Notes under the pieces: model-generated
What the model was told of the DNA's origin: nothing
The model's database searches: none
Seen by the model: the letters and a program-made list of their open reading frames with translations, nothing else
Part shown: positions 52,770 to 60,820 of the stretch, piece by piece
How the letters are laid out: every line of letters begins with the position of its first letter
Numbering within the stretch: the stretch's first letter is position 1
NCBI RefSeq assembly: GCF_002917105.1
Contig: NZ_PQFZ01000003.1
Coordinates: 282,520 to 346,519, forward strand
Reading direction: 5' to 3'
Length of the DNA: 64,000 nt
DNA from: Allobosea psychrotolerans
Lineage (GTDB): Bacteria > Pseudomonadota > Alphaproteobacteria > Rhizobiales > Beijerinckiaceae
Program-made: the position numbers and the translations under genes

Positions 52770-55505
52770 CTACGCCACGAGCCGCGTTTCCCTGTTCAGG
52801 AACTTCATCTCGAATTCCTTGGCCGGGATCGGCTTGCTGATCAGATAGCCCTGTCCCTCGTCGCAGCCCATCTCGCGCAGCAGGTCGGCGGTCGCTTGCG
52901 TCTCGATACCCTCCGCGATGACCGAAAGGCCAAGCGCCTGGCCGAGATCGATCGTCGCGGCAACGATGGCAGCATCCTGTGAGCCCGGCTCCAGCCGTTT
53001 CACGAAGGACTGGTCGATCTTGATCTTGTCGAGCGGAAAGGTCTTCAGATAGGTCAGGCTGCCATAGCCGGTGCCGAAATCGTCGAACGCGATCTTGACG
53101 CCGAGCGCCCGCAGCGCCGCGAGCACGCGCAACGTCTTGGCGCCGTCGTCGAGGATGATGTCCTCCGTCACCTCGAGTTCAAGCAGCTCGGGGCGCAAGC
53201 CATTCTCGGTGAGCCGTCTTTCGACCTCCGCGGCCAGATCACCGGCCGCGAACTGGGACTGGGCCAGGTTCACGCCGATGCGGATGGCGTAGCCGCGGCG
53301 CTGCCAGTCGGCGGCCCGCCGGCAGGCGGTTTCGAGAACCCAGGCAGCGACATCCTCCGACAGCGAGGTGGTGTTCACCACCGGCATGAATTCGGCCGGC
53401 GAGACATAGCCACGTTCGCGATGGCGCCAGCGGATCAGCGCCTCGGCGCCGAGGACAGTTCCTGTGCGCAGGTCGATCTGCGGCTGATAGAACAGCTCGA
53501 ACTCGTTATCAGCCAGCGCCGCGCGCAGCTCGGCCTCCAGCGCCTCGCGCCGCTCGATGGCGCCGCGCATGAGTGGATCGAACGGAACCGGAGCCGCGCT
53601 CGTTTGCGCCTTGGCGCTGGCCAGCGCGAAATGCGCGTTGCCGATCAGCATCTCGGCATGATGCGCGGTGCTGGTCGAAGCCAGTCCGACCGCGACCGTG
53701 ATGCGATGCGGGCGTTCTCCGACGGTCACGGCCCGATACTGGAAATCGGCGACGATGCGCTCGCCCAGTGCCGCGGCCTCGCCTGCCTCGCCTGCGAACA
53801 GGATCGCGAATTCATCGCTGCTGAGACGAGCGATCAGGCTCGCCTGCGCGGCGACCGCCCGCAGGCGCTCGACAAGGGCGACGACCAATGCGTCACCGAA
53901 GGAATGACCGTAGAGATTATTGACCTGCTGGAAGCGGTTCACCCCGACGAGCAGCAGCGTGGCGTTGCCCGCTTCCCTTCGCGAGATGGCCTCTTCGAGA
54001 TGTGCCATCAGACCGTTGCGGTTGGGCAGGCCGGTCACGGTGTCGCATTCGGCGAGATAGCGGATATGCTCCTGCTGGCGCTTGCGCAGCGAGATGTCGC
54101 GCAGCACCACGCCATATTGCACGCCGGTCGCGGTATCCCAGCAGGACAGGCTGCATTCCAGATCGAAGTGCTCGCCCGAGCGGCGCAGGCCCACGAGCTC
54201 GACGACCGTCCCGCCGCGCTGCAGCAGCCGGGCCAGAGGCACTGCAGTCAGCATGAACGGCGCTTCGCTCACGCCGCCATCGCCCTGAGCCAGCAGGAAT
54301 TCGAAGCGCTGGCCGATGGCCGCCTGTTCGGAATGGCCGAAGATTGCGCTCGCACCGGGGTTCCAGAGCGTGATCCGACCGGTTTGATCGACGCAGACCA
54401 GCCCGTCGCTCAAGGACATGGCGATGCGCTCGAAGCGCCGTTCGGCGGCGAGCCTGAGGAGGCCGCGCAGATCGATCTCATCGATGGCGGTGGCGAGTGC
54501 GTAGGCCGCGACGGCGGACAGCAGCAGCGAGCTGTCGAAGGCGATCGGGTGGAAGGCCTGGACACAGATCGCCGCGCCTTCGATCGCCAGTGCGAGCAGA
54601 GCCAGCACGAGAATCCGCCGACCCGCTCGGACCCGGCGCCAGATCGCGGCCATCGCGATGACCAGCGCGGCGACGCCGCCCAGCGAGACCGCAGGCGAGG
54701 TTGTGGCGAGTGTCCGCCCCTGGATGATCGACTCGGCGGCGAGCGCCTGCACCAGCGAGCCTGGGATGATGCGGCCGTTGGGCACGGTGAAGCGGTCGCC
54801 CAGTTCGGCGGCGGTGCCCGCGATGATGGCTTTCTTGCCGCGCAGCGCGGCGAGCGCCGCAGGCGTCCCACGCAGGACGTCGATGGCGGAGAGGCTCGGC
54901 ACGGAGGCGGGCTGGATGCCGAAATCGATGCGGAAGGGCGGGGCGTTCTGGTCGTGCCGGCCGGCGAGCATGTCGCCGACGGAGGGAATGAAGTCGCCTT
55001 CGATCACGGCGCCATGGCTGTAGCGGCGAATGACGCCATCCGGCTCGGGCAAGACGTTGACGAGGGCGAGCCAGGCCTGCTGCGCGAAGAGCGGGATCGG
55101 GCGGTTGATGTGCAGCGTGTGACCGTCGCCGCGATCGGCGACAAGCTGGCGGAACGCCGGCAGAACCACCGAACCACCGGCTGCCTGCAGGGCTGCGGCA
55201 AAGGCTGCGTCCTGATCGGCCGTGGACGGCGCGCTGAAATCGACGTCGAACACGATATCGGTCGCGCCGGCGCGTTCGAGCCGCTGCACCAGCTCCGCAT
55301 GGACGCTTCGCAGCCAGGGCCAGCGCCCCAGCGCCTCGATCGAGCGCGGATCGATCTCGACCAGGACGATGTCGCCTGTGGCCTGCCGTGTCAGCAGCTT
55401 GAAGCGAGCATCGAGCAGGGTTTCGCGCAACCACGGGTGCAGCCCCGACAGGACCAGGAGCGAGAGCAGCAATCCGACGAGCAGGTGGGTGCGCAGGCGC
55501 TTCAC
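52770..55505 (-). CDS. CHASE2–PAS–GGDEF–EAL signalling protein with degenerate cyclase motif
   Basis: 911 aa. An N-terminal helix is followed by a periplasmic CHASE2 domain (about 25–270: DARFKLLTRQATGDIVLVEI and GKKAIIAGTAAELGDRF), then two or three helices to about 345, a PAS domain (about 355–470), a GGDEF domain (about 485–640) and an EAL domain (about 655–905). The GGDEF motif is SSDEF (562–566), so cyclase activity is doubtful. The EAL site is intact: EAL at 688–690, DDFGTGYG at 808–815 and AEGIET. It therefore probably degrades c-di-GMP or senses it. A FecR gene lies directly upstream on the same strand. Confidence 0.9.
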   Translation of the reverse strand: MKRLRTHLLVGLLLSLLVLSGLHPWLRETLLDARFKLLTRQATGDIVLVEIDPRSIEALGRWPWLRSVHAELVQRLERAGATDIVFDVDFSAPSTADQDAAFAAALQAAGGSVVLPAFRQLVADRGDGHTLHINRPIPLFAQQAWLALVNVLPEPDGVIRRYSHGAVIEGDFIPSVGDMLAGRHDQNAPPFRIDFGIQPASVPSLSAIDVLRGTPAALAALRGKKAIIAGTAAELGDRFTVPNGRIIPGSLVQALAAESIIQGRTLATTSPAVSLGGVAALVIAMAAIWRRVRAGRRILVLALLALAIEGAAICVQAFHPIAFDSSLLLSAVAAYALATAIDEIDLRGLLRLAAERRFERIAMSLSDGLVCVDQTGRITLWNPGASAIFGHSEQAAIGQRFEFLLAQGDGGVSEAPFMLTAVPLARLLQRGGTVVELVGLRRSGEHFDLECSLSCWDTATGVQYGVVLRDISLRKRQQEHIRYLAECDTVTGLPNRNGLMAHLEEAISRREAGNATLLLVGVNRFQQVNNLYGHSFGDALVVALVERLRAVAAQASLIARLSSDEFAILFAGEAGEAAALGERIVADFQYRAVTVGERPHRITVAVGLASTSTAHHAEMLIGNAHFALASAKAQTSAAPVPFDPLMRGAIERREALEAELRAALADNEFELFYQPQIDLRTGTVLGAEALIRWRHRERGYVSPAEFMPVVNTTSLSEDVAAWVLETACRRAADWQRRGYAIRIGVNLAQSQFAAGDLAAEVERRLTENGLRPELLELEVTEDIILDDGAKTLRVLAALRALGVKIAFDDFGTGYGSLTYLKTFPLDKIKIDQSFVKRLEPGSQDAAIVAATIDLGQALGLSVIAEGIETQATADLLREMGCDEGQGYLISKPIPAKEFEMKFLNRETRLVA

Positions 55506-55538
55506 GTGCGAGGCACCGCTGCGTCTGCAATCCGGCGG

Positions 55539-56819
55539 TCAGTCCTTCTTGCCATTGCCATTGCCGTTGCCGTTCTTGGCGAGCCCGAAGGCATTGCCGT
55601 TTGCGTTTCCGCCGGTGTTGCTGCTGGTGGATTTGCCGGTGCCATTGCCGCCGGCGTTGCTGCTGGTTGATTTGCCGTTGCCGTTTCCGCCGGCATTGCT
55701 GCCGGAGGAATTGCCGCTGCTCGCGCTGCCTGCCACGTTGCTGTTGCTTCGGTTTCCCGCCGATTGCGCGACGCCCTGGCCGTTTGCAGTGTTTGCACTC
55801 GCAGAACTCGTGCCCGCCGATCCGGAAGCCGTGCTCGCCACACCGGCGCCGGCTGCTTCCGTCGCGGCGACCGCGCTGCCGCTATTGCCCGTATTGTTCT
55901 TGTTGCCGCCATTGCCCGGGTTGAGCTCGCCGGTATTCCACACCGTTGCGCGGCGAGGGGCCTGGCCGTTCGCCTGCGCCTCGCTGCGTGCCATGCCGTG
56001 CGTGACCTTGTGGATATCGAGCTTGACCTCGCCCAGCGGTGCGGAAATGCGCAGCGCGCCGTTTGGCTCGCGCGCGATGCCTGACGGAGCGGGCCGGCGG
56101 CGGTCGGAAACCTCGTTGAGCACGGGCGCGGTGCCGCGCAGCAGCGGCGTGGCGCCGGGCGCGGGCCTGAGGCCTCCGCCTGGAACCGCAAGGGGAGCGA
56201 CACGCGCCGCCTGCGGAGTGCCCTGCTCGACACGACCGAGCGTGCCCTGGCCCGAGAGCTGCAGTCCGGGAACCTGGCCGGAGGAAGCCCGTGCGCTCTG
56301 GCCCGGCATGACGAGCGCGAACTGCCCGGAACGGAAGTCCGAGACCTGGACCTGGCCGCGCACGACATCGACCTTGGCCTGCCCGCGCTGGAGCGAAACG
56401 CTGAAGCGCGTGCCCTTCACCACCGCTGCGAGATAGGGGGTCTCGACCTCGAAATGCTGGACATTGCGCTTTTCAACGTCGAGCAGGATCGACCCCGCCT
56501 GCTGGATCACCGTCGACATGCCGGGGCGACCGGCTTCCGGAAGGCTGATCGCCGAATTGGCCGAGATCAGGATGCTTTCTGCGCCGCGGACGAGCAGCAC
56601 GCGTCCATTGCGCCCGGTCCGGATCGAATCGCCCGGCCGGAGTTCAGCCTGCTGCGCTGCAGAAGCCTGCTGGACGCCGCTGCCGGACACCCAGGCCTCG
56701 CCCGAGACTTTGGCGATCCGCCAGAGATTGTCCTGAGCCTGTGCCGCGGGTACTGCGCCGATCGCAACGATCACAGCCAAGGCGAGGCCGGTGGCAAATC
56801 GTGCCGCTTTCCGAAGCAT
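55539..56819 (-). CDS. Secreted FecR-domain protein with a Gly/Asn/Ser-rich tail
   Basis: 426 aa from ATG at 56819. A signal peptide ends VPAAQAQ. The FecR domain spans about 40–150: ELRPGDSIRTGRNGRVLLVR, then VETPYLAAVVKGTRFSVSL. This domain binds surface or signalling partners in FecR proteins, but here there is no transmembrane helix and no sigma factor nearby. The last 130 residues are a low-complexity region with repeated NAGGNGNGKSTSS and NGTGKSTSSNTG units. It lies 33 bp before the CHASE2 gene, so they are probably one operon. Confidence 0.85.
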   Translation of the reverse strand: MLRKAARFATGLALAVIVAIGAVPAAQAQDNLWRIAKVSGEAWVSGSGVQQASAAQQAELRPGDSIRTGRNGRVLLVRGAESILISANSAISLPEAGRPGMSTVIQQAGSILLDVEKRNVQHFEVETPYLAAVVKGTRFSVSLQRGQAKVDVVRGQVQVSDFRSGQFALVMPGQSARASSGQVPGLQLSGQGTLGRVEQGTPQAARVAPLAVPGGGLRPAPGATPLLRGTAPVLNEVSDRRRPAPSGIAREPNGALRISAPLGEVKLDIHKVTHGMARSEAQANGQAPRRATVWNTGELNPGNGGNKNNTGNSGSAVAATEAAGAGVASTASGSAGTSSASANTANGQGVAQSAGNRSNSNVAGSASSGNSSGSNAGGNGNGKSTSSNAGGNGTGKSTSSNTGGNANGNAFGLAKNGNGNGNGKKD

Positions 56820-57014
56820 GGGTCTCAATCCTTGAGTCGCAGGCGGACTTTGCGCAGGCGCAAACCGCTGACCCAGGAACATAAAAGCGAGGCGTGAAGA
56901 GAGACTTAGCGCCCTGGATTGTAAATCCTCAAATCTAGAGCGTTTCATTAACCATGTTTTTTTACGGTCGGGAGAGGCCGGGGGGCTGGCTCGAATTCTC
57001 ACAGGCGGCAGGGC

Positions 57015-58784
57015 ATGCGGCGTCAAGCCGAACGACAAGAAGCGAAAATCCGCTCGTCAGGAATCGTCTTTGCCGCTGGGGTCATCTGTCTGGTTCATGC
57101 GATCACGCCCGGATCGGCTGGTGCGCAGTCGCCTGCAAGGCCGATTCAGCCGATCGAGGCGGTGGCGCGGACACAAGCCCAGCAGCGCGAGGCCGAGCAG
57201 CGCCTGAAACCGCTGCCGCCGCTGCCCTCCGCCGCTGTCGTGAGCCAGCAGGCGAGTGCCGACACCAGGCGGCTGTTTCGGCTTCAGGCCGTCGACCTCG
57301 ACGGAATGTCCGCGCTGTCCGCTGGAGAGCTGGCCGCGGCCTATGCCGGCTATCTCGGGCGCGAGATATCCCAGCCCGATATCGTCACTATCGCTGCCGC
57401 GATCAGCGAGATCTATCGCAAGGCGGGTTTCCATCTCAGCCGCGCGATCGTGCCGCCGCAGGATCTCAAGCGCGGACGATTGCGTATCCAGGTCATCGAA
57501 GGGGCGGTCGAGGAGATCGTCGTCAACGGCGAGCAGGCCGAGGCTTTCGGGGTGAAGTCGCTGCTTTCGCCTGTTGCAGCCGAGCGTCCGGCGCGGCTGG
57601 CCACGCTCGAACGGCAGCTCCTGCTGGCCAATGACCGGCCCGGGTTGCGCGTCACCGACACGGCGCTCGACGAGATCGCGCCGGCAAGCGGCCGCTTTCG
57701 CCTGACCGTTTCAGTCCAGTCCTGGCGCGTCTATACAGCGGTCGGCATCGACAATATGGGCTCTGCCGCCGTGGGACCCTGGCAGTCCTCTGCCAGCGCC
57801 GCGCTGAATTCGCTCGTCGTGCCCGGCGACAGCCTCGCTATGTCCGGCTCCTTTGCGCCAGGGGCTTCGCGCGAGCTGCGCTATGGCCGGGCGAGCTATG
57901 ATCTGCCGCTGGGCGTCGAGAGTCTGCGCGCCGGCATCTCGGCCTCCCGCAGCGAGGTCTGGCCGGGCGACGAGCGGCGCTGGCTGCGCACGGTCTCCCA
58001 GGCCGAGACCTATGAGGCCCGCATCGCCTTCGCGCCGGTGCTGAGCCAGATTCATACGCTCTGGTTGAGCGGCTCGTTTGGCCTGAGCGATGTCAGCGAA
58101 CAGAACAGCTATGGCCGCCTTTACAGCGACCGCATCCGCCTCGCCAGCCTCTCGGCCGATTACAAGCTGCATGCGGCCGAGGGTAGCTGGAGCTATCTCT
58201 CCGCGACCTACCGGCATGGCCTCGGCTTCGCCGACGCGAAAGCCGACAGTGCGGACTGGCTCTCCCGCTCCGGTGCGTCGAGCCGCTTCTCGCTGCTCAA
58301 CGCCTCGTTCACGCATTACCAGAACCTTTTCGAGAACTGGTCGCTGAAGCTCTCGGCCGTAGGACAGGTCGCGTCCGGACCGCTCCTGTCCTCCCAGCAA
58401 TATTATCTCGGTGGCCTGTCCTTCGGGCGCGGCTTCGAGGGTGGTTGGCTGGCGGGCGACAACGCCGTCGCGGGCTCGGCCGAACTGCGCTTCGACCAAC
58501 CGCTGAACCTCAGCTTCGCCAAGGGTTACCAGCTCTATGGCTTCACCGAGGGCGGCGTCACGCGCAGCTACAGCCAGCCGAAGGATCTGGTGCAGGGCCT
58601 GGCCTCGATCGGCTTAGGTGTCAGGCTGTTCGTCAGCGACGACCTGCAACTCGGGGTCGCCGTTGCCAAGCCGCTGACCTATAGCTCGCCGCTGCGCTGG
58701 GACCGCGGTGCGACCGTGCTGTTCTCGCTCTCGAACGCGCTTCGCTTCTGCCCGGGAACGCAGGATCTGCGCTGCCGATCGTGA
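57015..58784 (+). CDS. Two-partner-secretion outer-membrane transporter, TpsB/ShlB/FhaC type
   Basis: 589 aa. A signal peptide ends about GSAGA. Two POTRA domains follow (about 85–235; FHLSRAIVPPQDLKRGRLRI, QVIEGAVEEIVVNGEQ) and then a 16-strand barrel. The family motif in loop 6 is LGGLSFGRGFEGG, with the conserved Arg-Gly-Phe. It moves large exoproteins across the outer membrane. No TpsA partner with a TPS domain is visible in the window. It is divergent from the FecR gene with 195 bp between them. Confidence 0.87.
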   Translation: MRRQAERQEAKIRSSGIVFAAGVICLVHAITPGSAGAQSPARPIQPIEAVARTQAQQREAEQRLKPLPPLPSAAVVSQQASADTRRLFRLQAVDLDGMSALSAGELAAAYAGYLGREISQPDIVTIAAAISEIYRKAGFHLSRAIVPPQDLKRGRLRIQVIEGAVEEIVVNGEQAEAFGVKSLLSPVAAERPARLATLERQLLLANDRPGLRVTDTALDEIAPASGRFRLTVSVQSWRVYTAVGIDNMGSAAVGPWQSSASAALNSLVVPGDSLAMSGSFAPGASRELRYGRASYDLPLGVESLRAGISASRSEVWPGDERRWLRTVSQAETYEARIAFAPVLSQIHTLWLSGSFGLSDVSEQNSYGRLYSDRIRLASLSADYKLHAAEGSWSYLSATYRHGLGFADAKADSADWLSRSGASSRFSLLNASFTHYQNLFENWSLKLSAVGQVASGPLLSSQQYYLGGLSFGRGFEGGWLAGDNAVAGSAELRFDQPLNLSFAKGYQLYGFTEGGVTRSYSQPKDLVQGLASIGLGVRLFVSDDLQLGVAVAKPLTYSSPLRWDRGATVLFSLSNALRFCPGTQDLRCRS

Positions 58785-58887
58785 GGCGTTCGGCCCCGCG
58801 AACTGACCGTGCAGGAGGCCTGCGCACAGACCGGCCGGCATCGGCCGCTCCCGCCTTAGTCGGATGAGGGCGGGGCTCAAGCCGTGG

Positions 58888-58910
58888 ATGCTCGGGACGT
58901 GCCCGAGCAT
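58888..58910. repeat. Family A core palindrome
   Basis: ATGCTCGGGA, CGT, GCCCGAGCAT is nearly perfect and is followed by GACGG, as in the family A copies at 33.5 and 34.1 kb. It lies 100 bp after the tpsB stop. Confidence 0.6.
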
Positions 58911-59065
58911 GACGGTGAGAGCGCGAGGGCGACGACGTCCAATCGCCTCATGCACCACGCTCCAGGCACCGCCGCCGATGAGCGGGCGGCTGCCGCCAAT
59001 AGTGGAATGCGCGGTTGCCCTGCATCGCCGCCTCTTCCGTATTCTGCATGCGCTTAGAGCCGGAT

Positions 59066-59104
59066 GATTCCAGATGGGATCACTTTGTGATTCCATCTGG
59101 AATC
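59066..59104. repeat. Palindromic repeat, family D
   Basis: GATTCCAGATGG and CCATCTGGAATC are perfect 12-bp arms, with GATCAC and GTGATT inside. A single copy was seen in this window. Confidence 0.7.
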
Positions 59105-59129
59105 TGAATCCGTCTCTCATCAAAGAGTT

Positions 59130-59180
59130 AGAGCAGGATCAATGCGAAAAACCGGTTCCCACTTTTTCGCATCCTGCTCT
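59130..59180. repeat. Dispersed repeat, family B, with inverted ends
   Basis: AGAGCAGGAT and ATCCTGCTCT are perfect inverted ends; between them are ATGCGAAAAACCGG and TTCCCACTTTTTCGC, the family B core. Confidence 0.75.
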
Positions 59181-59233
59181 ATGGTCGCGGCCGCCTTCAA
59201 ACGGTTGAACTGAGAAAAAACGCGAGGATACGC

Positions 59234-59995
59234 ATGTCTGGGCATAACAAGGTCGCCATCATCACCGGAGCGGGTTCGGGCGTCGGGCGCGCGGTCGCGC
59301 TGGCGTTCCTGAAGGACGGCTATCGCACGGTCCTGGCCGGGCGCCGGGCCGACGCGCTGGAGGAGACGATCAAGCTCTCGGGCGCACCCGCCGCGCAGGC
59401 GCTCGCCGTGCCCACCGACGTGACCGACAAGGCTTCGGTGCAGAATCTCTTCGCCAAGGCGAAGGCCGCGTTCGGGCGCCTCGACGTGCTGTTCAACAAT
59501 GCCGGCGTCAATGCGCCCGGCGGCGTCCTGCTGGAAGACCTCTCGCTTGAGGACTGGCAGAAGGTCGTCGACACCAATCTGACCGGGCCGTTCCTGTGCA
59601 CGCAGGAGGCCTTCAAGCTGATGAAGGCGCAGGAGCCAAAGGGCGGACGCATCATCAATAACGGCTCGATCTCGGCCTATGCGCCGCGGCCGAACTCGAT
59701 CGCCTATACCGCGACCAAGCACGCCATCACCGGCCTGACCAAGACCTCCTCGCTCGACGGGCGCAAATACGACATCGCCGTCGGCCAGGTCGACATCGGC
59801 AATGCGCTGACCGAGATGGCGCAGCGCATGACGCAGGGCGTGCCGCAGGCGGACGGCTCGATCAAGATCGAGCAGGTCATGGACGTGAACCATGTCGCGA
59901 CCTCGGTGCTGCACATGGCGAGCCTGCCGATCGAGGCGAATGTGCAGTTCATGACAGTGATGGCATCGAAGATGCCGTTCGTCGGGCGCGGGTGA
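59234..59995 (+). CDS. Short-chain dehydrogenase/reductase
   Basis: 253 aa, a classical [18 protein letters not shown] is the cofactor loop, [10 protein letters not shown] the NAG motif, and [16 protein letters not shown] contains the catalytic Tyr/Lys pair. The sequence [11 protein letters not shown] has the catalytic serine. Substrate unknown. It differs clearly from the SDR at 40.4 kb. Confidence 0.88.
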   Translation: MSGHNKVAIITGAGSGVGRAVALAFLKDGYRTVLAGRRADALEETIKLSGAPAAQALAVPTDVTDKASVQNLFAKAKAAFGRLDVLFNNAGVNAPGGVLLEDLSLEDWQKVVDTNLTGPFLCTQEAFKLMKAQEPKGGRIINNGSISAYAPRPNSIAYTATKHAITGLTKTSSLDGRKYDIAVGQVDIGNALTEMAQRMTQGVPQADGSIKIEQVMDVNHVATSVLHMASLPIEANVQFMTVMASKMPFVGRG

Positions 59996-60025
59996 GGCGT
60001 TCTGGATTTACTGTTCGAACCACGC

Positions 60026-60132
60026 CGTCATTCCGGGCGTAGCGAAGCGGAGACCCGGAATCCATCGTAGGGCGTTGGGCTCTATGATGGATCCCGGATC
60101 GGCGCCGCTTCGCGGCTTGTCCGGGATGACGG
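60026..60132. repeat. Dispersed palindromic repeat, family A
   Basis: CGTCATTCCGGGCG on the left and TTGTCCGGGATGACGG on the right, with an inner GGAATCCATCGTAGG and CTATGATGGATCCCGG. It separates the SDR gene from the next gene. Confidence 0.75.
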
Positions 60133-60144
60133 CGAGGGGTGGAT

Positions 60145-60792
60145 ATGCCGGAGCCAACTGAAGCCGCTACTATCGCCCGCGCCTATACCCGCACCATCTG
60201 GGGCATTGCGCTCGCCATCCTGCTGTTCGCGTCAGGCGTCGTCGCCTGGGCGCTGGCCGCCGGCAATGCGCAATTGTTCAAGGACGGCGTCGACTGGGCC
60301 TATGACGTCGCGCTCTATGGCGTCGCCGCGCTGGTCTTCGGCCGCGATGAGCGTGCCGAGAAGCTCGCCGCACTCGCTATCGGCGCGGTGATGGCGGTAG
60401 CAGGGTTTCACACGCTCTACGACCTCTGGGACAAGATCGCGCGCCCGCGCCCGATCGATCTCTGGGCCCTGGAATTCTCCGCCGCGAGCGCGGTCGTCGT
60501 CGCCGTGCTGATCGTCGGCCTGCTCTGGCGCTTTCGGGGCGAGGACAACCCGGTGATCAAGGCGACCTGGCTGTCCTCCCGCAACGACGTGATCTCGACC
60601 ACGGGCTTTGCCCTGATGGGGCTGCTTGCGCGATTGGCACCCGTCCGCTGGCCGGAATATCTGTTCGATCTCTTCGTCGCCGGCCTGTGCTTCCAGGCGA
60701 CATGGGCGATCTGGCGCTCGGTGCGCCGGCTCGAAGCCGCGAAGCCGGATTTGCAGAACAAGGCGGCGACAGGGGCGATCTCCCGGCTATAA
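60145..60792 (+). CDS. CDF-like cation transporter, membrane domain only
   Basis: 215 aa with six hydrophobic helices in the cation diffusion facilitator order. Helix 2 holds a DxxxD pair (Asp50 and Asp54, in DGVDWAYDVALYG). Helix 5 has Ser144 and Asp148 (WLSSRNDVISTTG), where CDF proteins have HxxxD. Hence three of four usual metal ligands remain. The C-terminal cytoplasmic domain of CDF proteins is absent. It may carry a metal other than zinc or be inactive; family placement is by pattern. Confidence 0.7.
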   Translation: MPEPTEAATIARAYTRTIWGIALAILLFASGVVAWALAAGNAQLFKDGVDWAYDVALYGVAALVFGRDERAEKLAALAIGAVMAVAGFHTLYDLWDKIARPRPIDLWALEFSAASAVVVAVLIVGLLWRFRGEDNPVIKATWLSSRNDVISTTGFALMGLLARLAPVRWPEYLFDLFVAGLCFQATWAIWRSVRRLEAAKPDLQNKAATGAISRL

Positions 60793-60820
60793 AGGCGGCA
60801 CCCGTTCGAGGATGTCGCTC

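Larger units (their letters stand above)
58785..59233. other. Gap with three repeat elements and no gene
   Basis: About 450 bp downstream of tpsB. It carries three elements listed separately: a family A core, a family D palindrome and a family B copy. No ribosome site or reading frame looks real. Confidence 0.6.
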
